Shown here: piece by piece, positions 8,344-16,782 of the stretch | Numbering within the stretch: position 1 is the first letter of the stretch | Layout of the letters: the number at the start of each line of letters is the position of its first letter | Origin: a virus | DNA length: 28,764 bases | IMG/VR virus record: IMGVR_UViG_3300041964_000042 | Coordinates: 1 to 28,764 of that record | Strand: one strand, 5' to 3' | The notes under the pieces: generated by a model | The model's database searches: none | The model's input: the letters and a program-made list of their open reading frames with translations, nothing else | What the model was told of the DNA's origin: nothing | Program-made: the position numbers and the translations under genes

Positions 8344-8969
8344 CTAAGATCCGCTCGTCGCATCGCTCGCGGTGACTCCCTCGAGACGGGTGTTGATCTG
8401 ATCGGCGAAGTGGTGTGTGGATTGCGAATCCCCGCCTCTAGAGCGCTGATGCGGTGTCCAGATCTGGCCCGGCTTGCGTAGGAAGAGTCTCGTTGGCCGG
8501 AGTCGTAGGAATTCTCCGCGACGACTGAGAAGCTGCGCGTCTTCTTTGGCTTGGCACCTCCCAGGCGCCACGAAATGACCCCGCCCAGGATCACCTGCCC
8601 AAGATCGTTTGTCGCGTCGCCATCGGCGAGTTCAGGAGATCGTTGAGCGGCTCGGTGTTTGTCTCCGGATCCGCCGTGTAGTAGCCACTCGCATCACCTG
8701 GCTCGGTGAAGCCTGCTCAAAGATGACCGGCGCGCCGTCGAACTCCCCCGCTTTTTGATCATCCAGCCGGATCACCGTTCCGGCCGGCAGCAACTCCGGA
8801 TTGCCGTTGCGAAAAACTGTCAGCTCGAGCGGCAGGGCGCCGCCCGCGCTGCACATACAATGCGCTGATCGCCTGTGCCTGGTACTGATCTCCTGGATAA
8901 GAGCGTATCGAGGTTGACGTAGCGGGCGGCATGCAACGAGCGCGGCGGTGTCAATGCAGGGAAACTCAC
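8344..8969 (-). CDS. BppU-like baseplate/fibre protein (frameshifted)
   Basis: Best start is GTG 8969, preceded by a G-rich ribosome site (GCGGGGG). Joined frames read YVNLDT, then YPGDQYQAQAISALYVQRG, then ALPLELTVFRNGNPELLPAG, GEFDGAPVIFEQ, GDASGYYTADPETNTEPLND, QVILGGVISWRLGG and SFSVVAENSYDSGQ, ending EGVTASDATSGS at 8344. Alternating beta-strands, a 'GYYT...NTEPLN' motif and a 'tRSFSVVxENSYDSG' segment are typical of the upper-baseplate or fibre-base proteins of siphoviruses. At least four one-base shifts are needed (about 8915, 8830, 8700 and 8500). A helical linker near the C-terminus probably connects to a receptor-binding partner. Confidence 0.6.
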
Positions 8970-9016
8970 CCCCCGCAACAGCCGCGGCGGACGATCGGCG
9001 GCGCGGGCGATTGGTC

Positions 9017-9548
9017 TTAGCCTGGCGCGCAGTGCTCCCCGCGCCGCTGGTAGTCGGCGAAAGATGGGCGTCGGCCGATGCTCCAGTGCCCATCGATCCG
9101 TGAGCGTGCTCCGGAACTCGCACAGTGAATCCCGCTGCAACCACGCCTGCTCACCGATCACGGCGAACTCGCTAACGTCCTCGCTCTCCCCTCTCCCAAG
9201 CCCGCATGGCCGCGCCACCGACGGCCGACGCGCGCACCGCCTCGAGTGTGGCGCCACGGACCGCGAACGGCAGCCGAGTTGCCATTCGCGGAGGCAAGGT
9301 GCGCGAAAGAGCCGCTCTGACCGCTCGCCCAGACGGTAAGCGGATCCGGCGCGTAGTAGATCCGTGCGCGACCGTCGGAGCGAAAAAGGTGGAGCATTCC
9401 AAGGCGCGATCGCAGGCGTGTCGTCGTCGGTGATGATGAGCTGCTCGCTGGAAACGCCGGCAGCCGCGCAGATCTGTGCAGCCTCGAGCTTTGCCCCCAT
9501 CTGTCGCAGATAGCCGCTCGCGATCCGCGTCTCGAGATGAGCCGGCAT
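9017..9548 (-). CDS. Unrecognised tail-tip region protein (frameshifted)
   Basis: Starts at ATG 9548 with an intact N-terminus: MPAHLETRIASGYLRQMGAK, then LEAAQICAAAGVSSEQLIIT. After about 9390 the best reading moves to RARIYYAPDPLTVWASGQSG and SFAHLASANGNSAAVRGATL, then back to SEFAVIGEQAWLQRDSLCEF and finally HWSIGRRPSFADYQRRGEHC with a TAA at 9017-9019. At least three shifts are required. I do not recognise a family. It lies between small Cys-containing genes and the BppU-like gene, so it is probably part of the tail tip. Confidence 0.45.
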
Positions 9549-9606
9549 CGTCGACGACCGTTGCCCTTTCGCCGCGCGATCGTTCGCGCGTACGGCCGCG
9601 ACGTGC

Positions 9607-9726
9607 TCAGCTTCCCGTCGTGAGCAGCCAGGTGAAGGCCTCGCCGGCGTGCTCGCGGTAGCTCTCCAGGCAGGCGCGGAGCTCGAGTGCGTTTCCCGGC
9701 ATCGTCACGGCGAAGACAGTCAGCAT
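9607..9726 (-). CDS. 39-residue hypothetical protein
   Basis: ATG 9726 overlaps the stop of the preceding small gene (ATGCTGA), which supports translational coupling. The product has a helical, mostly uncharged start (MLTVFAVTMPGNALELRACL) and ends EAFTWLLTTGS. With a one-base shift the frame would instead continue through EHVAAVRANDRAAKGQ into the gene starting at 9548, so this may be the N-terminus of that protein and not a separate gene. Function unknown. Confidence 0.35.
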   Translation of the reverse strand: MLTVFAVTMPGNALELRACLESYREHAGEAFTWLLTTGS

Positions 9727-9872
9727 TGTGGCAGGGACGGCACACCGCCGACGATGGTGGGCGGCGATGGCTCGCCATACAGCACCGGCACATCGCGTAG
9801 CGCGTCGTCGATCGCGATCCGCGCACAATCCGGGCAATCTCCCGCAAGGTCGAGCAATTCGTCACGAGGCAT
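9720..9872 (-). CDS. 50-residue hypothetical protein with CxxC
   Basis: An intact small frame: MPRDELLDLAGDCPDCARIA, an acidic stretch (IDDALRDVPVLYGE) and a Pro/Gly-rich end closing PSLPQC. The CPDC pair plus the terminal Cys could bind metal or form a disulphide. The start overlaps the likely end of the Cys-rich protein by 11 nt, and the stop overlaps the next start, so all three look like one coupled unit. Function unknown. Confidence 0.5.
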   Translation of the reverse strand: MPRDELLDLAGDCPDCARIAIDDALRDVPVLYGEPSPPTIVGGVPSLPQC

Positions 9873-10969
9873 GTCTCCATGCCGCGCGGCGCCGTCGGCT
9901 TTGCAGGCGTCTCGATCGGCACCGCACGTTGTCTCCCGCTGTGGGATTCCCGGCTGCCGCGGTCATGCATTCCTTGTAGGTCTTGCAGCAGCCGACGTTG
10001 GCATCGAACTGCGCTTTCCAGCAGGTGACGTAGCAGGTCGAAAAGTTGTGCTGATTGCGGGCGGTGGCATGCTCCGTCTTGCAGCAGCCGAGGCGACAAT
10101 CGACGTTTTGCCTTCGTAGCCAGACGGACGCAGGCGGATTGCTGGGCTGCACAGTCCGTGAGGCACACGGGATCCACGGGATCCTCGCCGGCGGCGGCAT
10201 AGCACGCCTGGGTGCAGGTGTGGTAGCCATTGCTGCAAGTTACGTAGGAAGTGTCCGAACACGGCCCCACACCCTTCGTTGCACACGTGAACGGCTTCGC
10301 CCCGCGGACGGGCGCGCCCTGGAAATCGCCGAGACACGCGGCCGTCTTGCGTTCCGCGAGATCGACGCGGCCGAGCTCGTCGCCGGCACACCCGGCGCGG
10401 CACGCCCGGCGATTTGCCGCAGGCGTCGCGAGCGCCATTTCAAAGGTCGCGCGACGACCTGCATTGCAGGCGATCAGCGCATTAGCCGCGTCGTAGCTGC
10501 ATTCCCCCGTCGAAGGATTCGTGGTAACGTCGGTGTAGTAGGCGACGAGGCAGTCGCGCAGCCCGCTTTATACGCAGTTTCGAGGGGCTCGAGCGCATCG
10601 ATAAACGTACTCTCACACGGGCGCAGGCACGTCCCGAGTGTCGTGCTGCAACAGCTCTCGCTGGCGCTGTAGGCCTGCCGGATCGCCGTGACCGCGTTCG
10701 GCAGCTGCTCGCCGAGCAAGTGTGCAGACAGGTGGCGGCGTCGGCTCGAGCCTGTGCACGGCAGGCGCACCGATCGGCAGGTTCCTCGATATCATCGCAG
10801 GCGGCTTCGTCAGCTTCCTGCGTCTCGTCGCAATCGGCACCGCATGTTTCGAACTCCTCATTCTGCTCGATCGCGCCCCATGGCGTGAGCTGAACTCCGG
10901 AAAGTCGCACGGCTCACAAGCGGCGACACGCCCGCGAAATTGACGCCCGCGACCAGCAATCGCGCTCAC
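9862..10969 (-). CDS. Very cysteine-rich protein with repeated CX3C pairs (frameshifted)
   Basis: Five or more frame changes split this gene, but all segments share one unusual character: pairs of cysteines three residues apart in helix-prone, Ala/charged sequence. In order I see CGADC, CLHTC, CLRPC, CRAGC, CTQAC, CLTDC, CRLGC and CYVTC, with additional CC pairs and single Cys (for example SASESCCSTTLGTC and DANVGCCKTYKEC). This is the pattern of disulphide-stapled helical hairpins. The likely start is GTG 10969, overlapping the upstream stop by 4 nt, and the likely end is RHAS at 9862. Composite length is about 365 residues. I know no phage structural family of this kind. Its place between tape measure/tip genes and the baseplate genes suggests a virion component, possibly needing oxidative folding. 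Confidence 0.55.
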
Positions 10970-11383
10970 ACGCGCACCGAAACTTCTGCGCGGCTCGCAC
11001 CACATCGGCGCGCCTTAGCCCGCGAGAATCCGGCGTGACCGTGGAACGCCACGAGAGCGACCAGATACACCGCGAGAGTGAGGAGCGGGACCCCGGCCGC
11101 GAAACAGGCGCCGGCGGAGATCCACAGGCCCAGGCAGAAGGGACATGTGACCAGGCGCGCGCGATGAACGTCTTGCGAGAGCCGACCCACGCGAGAAAGC
11201 TGACCTTTACTGACCGCGCCGCACACGAGCACTCGGCGCTCTCTGCGCCGGCGAGCTGCTCGCTGCAGAGTTTCCGGAGAGGGAGCCGAAAGAGATCCGC
11301 ATACTCGAGGACGAACTCGGTGCGAAACCAGAGGATGAGGAGACCAGCGACCGAAAGGCCGAGGTGAGGATATGGGCGATCAT
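10966..11383 (-). CDS. DUF1360-like membrane protein (frameshifted)
   Basis: Begins MIAHILT at ATG 11383 after a GGGG ribosome site. One base added to a CC run near 11363 continues as LGLSVAGLLILWFRTEFVLE and YADLFRLP (membrane helix 1). Another shift near 11150 gives LVTCPFCLGLWISAGACFAA followed by VPLLTLAVYLVALVAFHGHA. The CPFCLGLW motif between two membrane helices is what I recall of DUF1360 proteins. The frame ends at 10966 (AEVSVRV). About 138 residues. A membrane protein with this fold inside a tail operon is uncommon; a role in lysis, superinfection exclusion or tail-tip membrane contact is speculative. Confidence 0.58.
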
Positions 11384-11406
11384 TCCCCGTGGGGGATGTC
11401 AATAAA

Positions 11407-12103
11407 TCAAGTCGGCCGGAGCGGCCCGGGAGCGCCCCAGGGGCGCGGTATATCGACGTTCTTCCCTCGTAGCAGTCGGGCGCAATGCGCTGGTTGCCGA
11501 CGGTGCATTGCACCACGGCCATCACATCGGCACCCGTGCCAATAGTGATGCGATCCGGAAAGGCGGGATCGACACTCGTGGTGTAGGCGAGCAGCGTATA
11601 GGAGCACTCCTGCTGAGTCCCGCGACCTGATTGTCGCCAACGAATCGAACCGGCGCGGATACTCTGCCCAGAATTCACCGTGCTCGATCGAGGCAGTATA
11701 GGCGCCGAGCGAACCATTCGCGACCTTGAGATAGATCGCCTGATTGATCGCGATCTCGAAGGGCGCGCCGAGTCCGGTGATCGTGACCTTGTCGTCCGCG
11801 CGCAAGCTCCCGAGGAGCCAGGAGTCGAGCGCGACTTGCGCCTTTTTGGGTAATGACACCGGTAGAGCTTGTCGTGCTCGCATTCGTGACCAGGAACGGG
11901 TCGCCAGAGCTACTCCAACCGCCCGCGCCGCCTTCGATGTCGAAGAAGCGCCCGTATTCGTCGGGATCTCATTACCATCGCCGGGGATGAGGCAGGCGCG
12001 GTCTCTGATCAAGGCCCCGAGGAAACGCTTGAACCATTTTCCGCTGGGCCAGAAAGAGCCGCGGGAAGTTCCCGCTCGAGCTGCTGGAGATCGCGAGCGC
12101 CAT
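11407..12103 (-). CDS. Unrecognised tail-tip protein (frameshifted)
   Basis: Starts MALAISSSSSGNFPRLFL at ATG 12103, one base after the upstream stop. The remaining frames read KWFKRFLGALIRDRACLIPG, then RFFDIEGGAGGWSSSGDPFL, KAQVALDSWLLGSLRADDKV, TITGLGAPFEIAINQAIYLK and GAYTASIEHGEFWAEYPRRF, then CSYTLLAYTTSVDPAFPDRI and VVQCTVGNQRIAPDCYEG, ending near 11407. It is mostly beta-strand with a few cysteines in the C-terminal third. At least three one-base shifts are needed. Position after the tape measure and one other gene suggests a distal-tail or minor tail protein. No family recognised. Confidence 0.5.
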
Positions 12104-12104
12104 G

Positions 12105-12730
12105 CTAGGCAGCGACCTGGTAGTAGTAGGTGTAGAGCTCGGTCACGAGCCACACGCCCAGCCCCAGCTCTTCCCATGTGCGACTGGAGAGCACCCAGCC
12201 GCTGTAGTAGTTCAGCGTCGGCGGCTCGTCCGGGTTTGGCTGGTAGCTAATGCTCCAGTTTGGCGACTGCAGAAAATTGGCGGAGGTAGGCAACCCGCAG
12301 CCAGCGTAATTTGGCTGGGTGTAGCTGACGTAATCGCGTGTGCAGGTCGGCATCGGCACGGGCACGACATAACGCTTCCGCTGCGGATCGTTCGGCGCCG
12401 GCGGGAGCGAGAAAATCGAGGTCGCGACGCCGGGCGTGAGCTTGTGGGGCTTTTTGCCGTCGAGCAGGCCGCGATACGGGATGGTGAGCTCGACATGGTG
12501 CACTCGAGGAGCCGATCGGCGGATGCCGCCCGCGACGCGCATGAGCGGGTAGGTCTTATCCGCCGCGCGCGAGCGCCGGCCATTGCGATCGCGGGGTCTG
12601 AGGATGAGTGAGGTAGATGCGCTCGCCGGTGTCGAAGCCGCCGCGGTCGGTCTGCTCAAAGCCAGAGCTCTCCTGCAGGATGAATTCTCTCCGGCCGGAT
12701 GTTGATGAATTTCGGATCTCCGGTGGCCAT
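12105..12730 (-). CDS. Unrecognised minor tail protein (frameshifted near the start)
   Basis: ATG 12730 overlaps the tape-measure stop by one base (TAATG). After MATGDPKFINIRPE a one-base shift continues EFILQESSGFEQTDRGGFDT and GERIYLTHPQTPRSQWPALA, and a second one enters the long clean C-terminal frame: DKTYPLMRVAGGIRRSAPRV, HHVELTIPYRGLLDGKKPHK, SYTQPNYAGCGLPTSANFLQ, TWEELGLGVWLVTELYTYYY, ending QVAA at 12105. About 208 residues, beta-rich with aromatic clusters. Its place right after the tape measure matches lambda gpM or a distal tail protein by position only. Confidence 0.55.
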
Positions 12731-14163
12731 TAGAGTGTTACCTTGGGGAGGCGCTTATCGAGGGCGTTGTAGATCTTCTCGAGAACGGTCTCGTCTGCCG
12801 TTTTCTTGGCGTCCGCGGCTTTCCCCGGCACCTGGGAGCCGCGGGAATCCGCCGAAATCGGCCTTTTCCCGAGTCCATTCACCCGAAGGCCAGAACCAGC
12901 CGCGCCAGGGCCCAGCCCATCGGTGTCGCGCAACCCACTCCCAGGCGCATCGCCGGTGCTGCGGCGCCGCCCGGTCTTGGATCAAACCCGCCGGCATCGA
13001 CGCGGCGGAGGAATTGGTTGCGGCGCCGGGTGGCGTTGCGCTCGTCACGAAATTCGCGCATGAGCTCGCCTTGCGGCTTCCGCCGACCGTCGGGGCGGAG
13101 ATAGCGCCCAACGTGAGCGCTGCGGGTGGCATTTTTTTGCTGCGCGATGTTCTCCTCCTCTGCCCCGGTATTGCGGGGCAGTGAGGGCCCGGAATCTTGC
13201 AAAGCCTCGCTCCGCCCCTTGCTTTCATCGGCCAGCTGCAGCCGTTTCTGGAAATCGCTTCCTCCCCCGCCCTGGATCTTCGCATCGGCCAGAGTGAAAT
13301 TGTGCCGCACGGAGATGAGCGCACGCTCGGCCTCGAGGGTTTGCTGAGGACGCGGAACCGCTCCTTGATGCGGGAGAGGTCTGCTCGCCAAGTCGTCGGC
13401 CTTGGCCCTGCATCATGGCGAGCTTCTCGGCATACTGCAGTTCAGCGCTTTAGCGTTCAGCGGATCGCCGCCAGGGCCGCGGGAGCGAGCCACGTCGGTC
13501 CGTGGTCGAAGGCCTCGGACCGCGCCTCCATCATCTTTGGTACCTGCTTATCAGCGATGCGCGCTTGCAGGCGGCTCTCCCCCATCTTCTTATCGATCGT
13601 AGGATTGCCCGTGAAAGCACTGCGCCCTTGTCGAAGGTGCCGAGCAGCGCCTTACTGATGATGTTCGTGTCCCGATATTCTGGAGCGATGCGAGGTCGCC
13701 CTGCTGTTCCCGCTCGTCTTTCACTGTTCGTGATTCGCCTCGATCTTTGCAGTGAGGCTTTCTGCCCCCTCGCCGGCGGTGGAGAACGTGGCTGCACGGC
13801 TGATCTTGAGGAAGCTCTGCTCGAGCCTCGTGCGGATGCGTCGGTGCGATCCAGCTCCCCGCGAAATGTTCGAGAACGCCGCCTGGCCGACGCGCACCGC
13901 GGCCATCAGTCCGCGATTTTGCCCGCATTCGAGCCGATCACATGGCCGAAGCGCTGCATCGCATTGAGCGTGCGGCCCTCACTGAGGTCGCGCACGCCAT
14001 ACGCAAAGTTCCCGTTGCCTGCACCAGGCGTGGCCTTTGCCGCGGTCTTTTTCTCGGCCTCCTGCAGGCGCGTCATGGCGCGTTCGACCCGCTGGACGCC
14101 TTTATCGACATCCTTGGTATCCCACGTGAAAACCGTGCGCAGTTCTTCGGTCTGTGTGGCCAT
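12730..14163 (-). CDS. Tail tape-measure protein (heavily frameshifted)
   Basis: Starts MATQTEELRTVFTWDTKDVD at ATG 14163 and ends EKIYNALDKRLPKVTL at 12730. Between them the frame changes at least five times, but the pieces share tape-measure character: long amphipathic, Gln/Lys/Glu/Ala-rich helices (KGVQRVERAMTRLQEAEKKT, TLEAERALISVRHNFTLADA, GSDFQKRLQLADESKGRSEA, AKKTADETVLEKIYNAL). Joined length is about 475 residues, short for a siphovirus tape measure, which would predict a short tail of roughly 70 nm. It follows the tail chaperones as in lambda (G, GT, then H). No lysin domain is visible. Confidence 0.6.
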
Positions 14164-14816
14164 TAGAGACTAGCGGCAGTTTTCAGATTGCGCCCCTGCT
14201 CGCGCATTTTACGGAGGATATAGACCCACATATCCGCAGCACGGACGGCGATCGCCTTGGCTACGAAGTGCTTTTTCGCATCCATGGTTTCGATGCCAGG
14301 CGTGCGGTTCCAGAAGACGATGGAGACCCTGCCCGGCTCGCGGTGGATCTCGGCGCCGCCCCTCGCGCGATCGACTGTGCCGCTCGACGTCTTGAGGCTC
14401 CCGCCGAGATCGCCGATCGCACCGAGCCATACCCACTGGCGAGGTAGAGCCGGGCGGCGGCGCGCTTCGCGATGACGAACGCCTGCATCTGCTCGAGTGT
14501 GGTGCTGAGGAGAGGATCGTCGCGCGCGCCGCTTCGGCTTTTTTGCTTGGCCGGCCACGACCGCGCTTCTCGACGGCGCCGCGCTTCCATTGATCCGGAG
14601 TGCCGCGCTTGATCACTGCCCAGCCGAGAGACTTCACCTTTGAGGCGATGGTCGCTTTAGTGGGAGCGATGGCGGCGGTTTGGACGTAGAGCTCGGTTGC
14701 GAGCTTCCTGGATGATCGAGGAAGAGCTCCGCAGAATCACGGCCGTTGTATTCGGCGTACTTCCGGAAGGTGTCGCTGATCCGGCTGGCGTTGGAATTAA
14801 GAGAGATGCCGGCCAT
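14163..14816 (-). CDS. Minor tail protein, gpZ-like by position (frameshifted)
   Basis: Begins MAGISLNSNASRISDTFRKY at ATG 14816. A one-base shift in an AA run near 14708 turns the Ser/Pro-rich artefact into LATELYVQTAAIAPTKATIA and SKVKSLGWAVIKRGTPDQWK, followed by RGRGRPSKKAEAARD. Two more shifts (about 14525 and 14435) give LSTTLEQMQAFVIAKRAAAR, VWLGAIGDLGGSLKTSSGTV, and a clean end (RVSIVFWNRTPGIETMDAKK ... MREQGRNLKTAASL) at 14163. About 217 residues. The stop overlaps the tape-measure start by one base (TAATG). Assignment to the lambda gpZ-like group is by position and style, so it is tentative. Confidence 0.5.
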
Positions 14817-14833
14817 GCGTCTGCGCGGCGTTG

Positions 14834-15047
14834 TCAAGCGGAGGCGTAACGAACTCGCGCCCGAAGCCGCGGAATGGCGCCGCCGGCAGCGATGCCCCTC
14901 GAGCCAGAGCTCCGCATGGCGGCAGCGGTAGAGTTCATGGAGCGGGAGTTCCCAGCGGACGTGGTCCCACGTCCAACCGGAGATCCTGGATACGCTCCAG
15001 ATCAGGAGCGCTTCTTCGTCCGGCTCGGCCCCGGAGCGCGTTCCTTT
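14834..15047 (-). CDS. Frameshifted extension of the tail chaperone (GT-like)
   Basis: In the -1 frame relative to the upstream chaperone, codons run on without a stop from the A9 tract: GTRSGAEPDEEALLIWSVSR, then ISGWTWDHVRWELPLHELYR and CRHAELWLEG. The Trp-rich 'sGWTWDHVxxELPLHELYR' pattern is the sort of C-terminal T domain produced by translational frameshifting in lambda-like phages. Removing one base from a GGGG run near 14895 gives IAAGGAIPRLRARVRYASA and TGA at 14834, just before the next start. Without that change the frame runs on into the following gene. There is no start codon with a ribosome site here, consistent with expression only by frameshifting. Confidence 0.6.
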
Positions 15048-15454
15048 TTTTTTGCCCCAAACTTTGAAACCGTCACCTCGGCGGCCGCGACTGGCGCGAG
15101 AATGGAATCGACGATCTCCCGCGCTTCCCGGATCTCCGCGTCGGTGAGCTCGTCGAGGAACTCCACACTCACCGCCGCACGAAAGGCGGCGACGTTGTCG
15201 GTGGAGCTGATCAGAGCCTGGCGTTTGGCGACCCGCTCATCCTTGCTCTCACCGTGGGATTCGGTGAGGAGCTTGATCACGGTGAGATCGTGGCAAGCGT
15301 CGGTATCCGCACGGTTCAGGACCTTCATCGCCAGGTCACGAATGCCGGCGGTGTAGGGAGCGAGTGGCTTGCCGCGAAAGTGCCGCGGACCGCGGGCGCT
15401 TTCCTTGGCGAGATGCTCCTGGATTTCAGCTTCGGTGAGGTTTTCTGGGTTCAT
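15002..15454 (-). CDS. Tail assembly chaperone (gpG-like)
   Basis: 150 residues from ATG 15454, acidic and helical at the N-terminus (MNPENLTEAEIQEHLAKESA), then HDLTVIKLLTESHGESKDER and AAFRAAVSVEFLDELTDAEI, ending in a Lys/Arg-rich tail that starts immediately after a run of nine A. Chaperones of this class coat the tape measure during tail assembly and are made in two forms by a programmed -1 slip. Position (after tail tube and terminator-type genes, before the tape measure) and the downstream -1 frame both support this. No sequence motif of the family itself can be claimed. Confidence 0.65.
   Translation of the reverse strand: MNPENLTEAEIQEHLAKESARGPRHFRGKPLAPYTAGIRDLAMKVLNRADTDACHDLTVIKLLTESHGESKDERVAKRQALISSTDNVAAFRAAVSVEFLDELTDAEIREAREIVDSILAPVAAAEVTVSKFGAKKKERAPGPSRTKKRS
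15045..15053 (-). promoter_or_regulatory. Putative programmed -1 ribosomal frameshift site (A9)
   Basis: On the minus strand the 0-frame reads GGG GCA AAA AAA AAG GAA, nine consecutive A followed by GG. This is an ideal slippery sequence (A-AAA-AAG) inside the last 20 codons of the chaperone gene. A -1 slip joins the chaperone to an open frame with tail-chaperone character. Because many homopolymers in this window appear to carry length errors, the exact A count could also be wrong. Confidence 0.6.
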
Positions 15455-15470
15455 TTGGGTGCAGGTGGAA

Positions 15471-16133
15471 CTAGCTGATGAGGAGGTCGAAAAATTGATC
15501 GCGCAGCTTCACAGGTGCATCCGCGCTGAGGTTGAGCGTCTTGTCGTCCTGGCGGGTGATCAGCCGGGGATCGGCGTTCTTCGCGAGCGCCAGCAGCGCG
15601 TCGAGATTGAGGAGATAGCGATGCATCCACTGCGCATCGCTGTGGCCGTGGGTGCGCGCGGCGCGATCGAGGATTTCCCGGCAGCCGGCGGCATTGGAGA
15701 AAACAAAGGTGGGCCGGGCAAAGACGAGCAGCTCCATGCCGCTCGCCTCGAGCAGCGCCGCCTCGCGCAGCGAGTGCGTGGTGAAACGATCGCCGCGCGA
15801 CGGACGCGGGCGCAGAGGCTCGGTGCCGAAGATGATGCCCAGCATGCGGGTGCGCGCATCGCAAGCCCGGCGCATGATGGTGATCGGGTGGCGTGGATGC
15901 TCCAGCTCGAACCGGACGCGTGTCGCCCAGGCGCCAAGGATGTGTTCGGTGACGCGCTCCGGATCCGTAGTCGAGCGGTCGCGAAACCAGAATTGCGTGA
16001 GCGCACGACCGGTGGCGGTGTCGGTCTGTTTGGAGACCGGTTCTTCTGGATCCAATTCTACGCCGAGAGTGCCGAGTGCAGCGGCAAGAGTGGTGTCGCT
16101 GACGGGCCAGTGCGGGACGCCTAGTGTGCTCAT
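15471..16133 (-). CDS. Unrecognised 220-residue tail-region protein
   Basis: Intact frame starting MSTLGVPHWPVSDTTLAAAL. It is mixed alpha/beta with a conserved-looking core RFELEHPRHPITIMRRACDA and GIIFGTEPLRPRPSRGDRF, followed by HSLREAALLEASGMELLVFA and YLLNLDALLALAKNADPRLI. The C-terminus KLRDQFFDLLIS ends 16 nt before the chaperone start. No family recognised. It lies between the putative tail tube gene and the chaperones, where lambda-like phages carry tail completion genes, so a tail role is likely. Confidence 0.7.
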   Translation of the reverse strand: MSTLGVPHWPVSDTTLAAALGTLGVELDPEEPVSKQTDTATGRALTQFWFRDRSTTDPERVTEHILGAWATRVRFELEHPRHPITIMRRACDARTRMLGIIFGTEPLRPRPSRGDRFTTHSLREAALLEASGMELLVFARPTFVFSNAAGCREILDRAARTHGHSDAQWMHRYLLNLDALLALAKNADPRLITRQDDKTLNLSADAPVKLRDQFFDLLIS

Positions 16134-16190
16134 GTGAGGATGTGGAGATTTGGTGAAAAATGAAGGCGCGGCGTTCGCGCAGTGCGGGAG

Positions 16191-16349
16191 TTACTCGAGA
16201 GGGTCGGGAACCAGGCGGGCGCGCAGATGAGCGAGGCGTTCGCCAAACTGGCGCTCGAGTTCCTCGCGGTGCGTGGGCGAGGCGGTTTCCAGACGCTTGG
16301 AGATGGCGTCGTGCTCGGCCTGGAGGCGTTTGCGATCGTCAGTGGTCAT
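16191..16349 (-). CDS. 52-residue hypothetical protein
   Basis: A short gene from ATG 16349 to TAA 16191: MTTDDRKRLQAEHDAISKRL, then ASPTHREELERQFGERLAHL, ending LVPDPLE. Strongly charged and almost entirely helical, it may form a coiled coil. It begins 8 nt after the upstream stop, and fills the gap between the putative tail tube gene and the gene at 16133. Function unknown. Confidence 0.6.
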   Translation of the reverse strand: MTTDDRKRLQAEHDAISKRLETASPTHREELERQFGERLAHLRARLVPDPLE

Positions 16350-16357
16350 GCTCGCGA

Positions 16358-16747
16358 TCAGGAGATGCCGTGACGCTGGACCGCTGTGCCGGAGATCATG
16401 CGGAGATCTTCACCCTCGTGGGTGATATTCACCGTGCGAGTATAGATGCCGCCGGTGGCGACACCGTTCTTCGCCGTGCCGACACTGAGATCATTGGCCA
16501 GCGTTGAGACAACACCCGGGGCAATGACAGTGAGGCCCGTCGTCCCGTTGATGATCGCGCGGAAGTCGGTGTTCGCGACGAAATCGTAGAAGACGTAGCC
16601 GATCGTGTAACCGAGTGCGGCGTTGAAGACTTCCTTCATCTTGCTCTCCACCTGGCGTCCGGAGCTTTGGATGATGCACCCGGTTTCAGCGGACATATTG
16701 AACGTCGCGCCGGAGAGATTAATAAGGATGGGATCGCCTGCGGCCAT
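16358..16747 (-). CDS. Putative tail tube protein
   Basis: 129 residues from ATG 16747, mainly beta-strand: MAAGDPILINLSGATFNMSA, then NAALGYTIGYVFYDFVANTD, FRAIINGTTGLTVIAPGVVS and TRTVNITHEGEDLRMISGTA. Small, beta-rich and lying just upstream of the tail-completion and chaperone genes, it fits the place of a major tail tube protein, although it is shorter than lambda gpV. The alternative is another small head-tail or tail-tube-associated protein. No diagnostic motif. Confidence 0.5.
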   Translation of the reverse strand: MAAGDPILINLSGATFNMSAETGCIIQSSGRQVESKMKEVFNAALGYTIGYVFYDFVANTDFRAIINGTTGLTVIAPGVVSTLANDLSVGTAKNGVATGGIYTRTVNITHEGEDLRMISGTAVQRHGIS

Positions 16748-16782
16748 GGTAGCCGAGAGGCGGTGTCAACGGGAGGAAGAGC

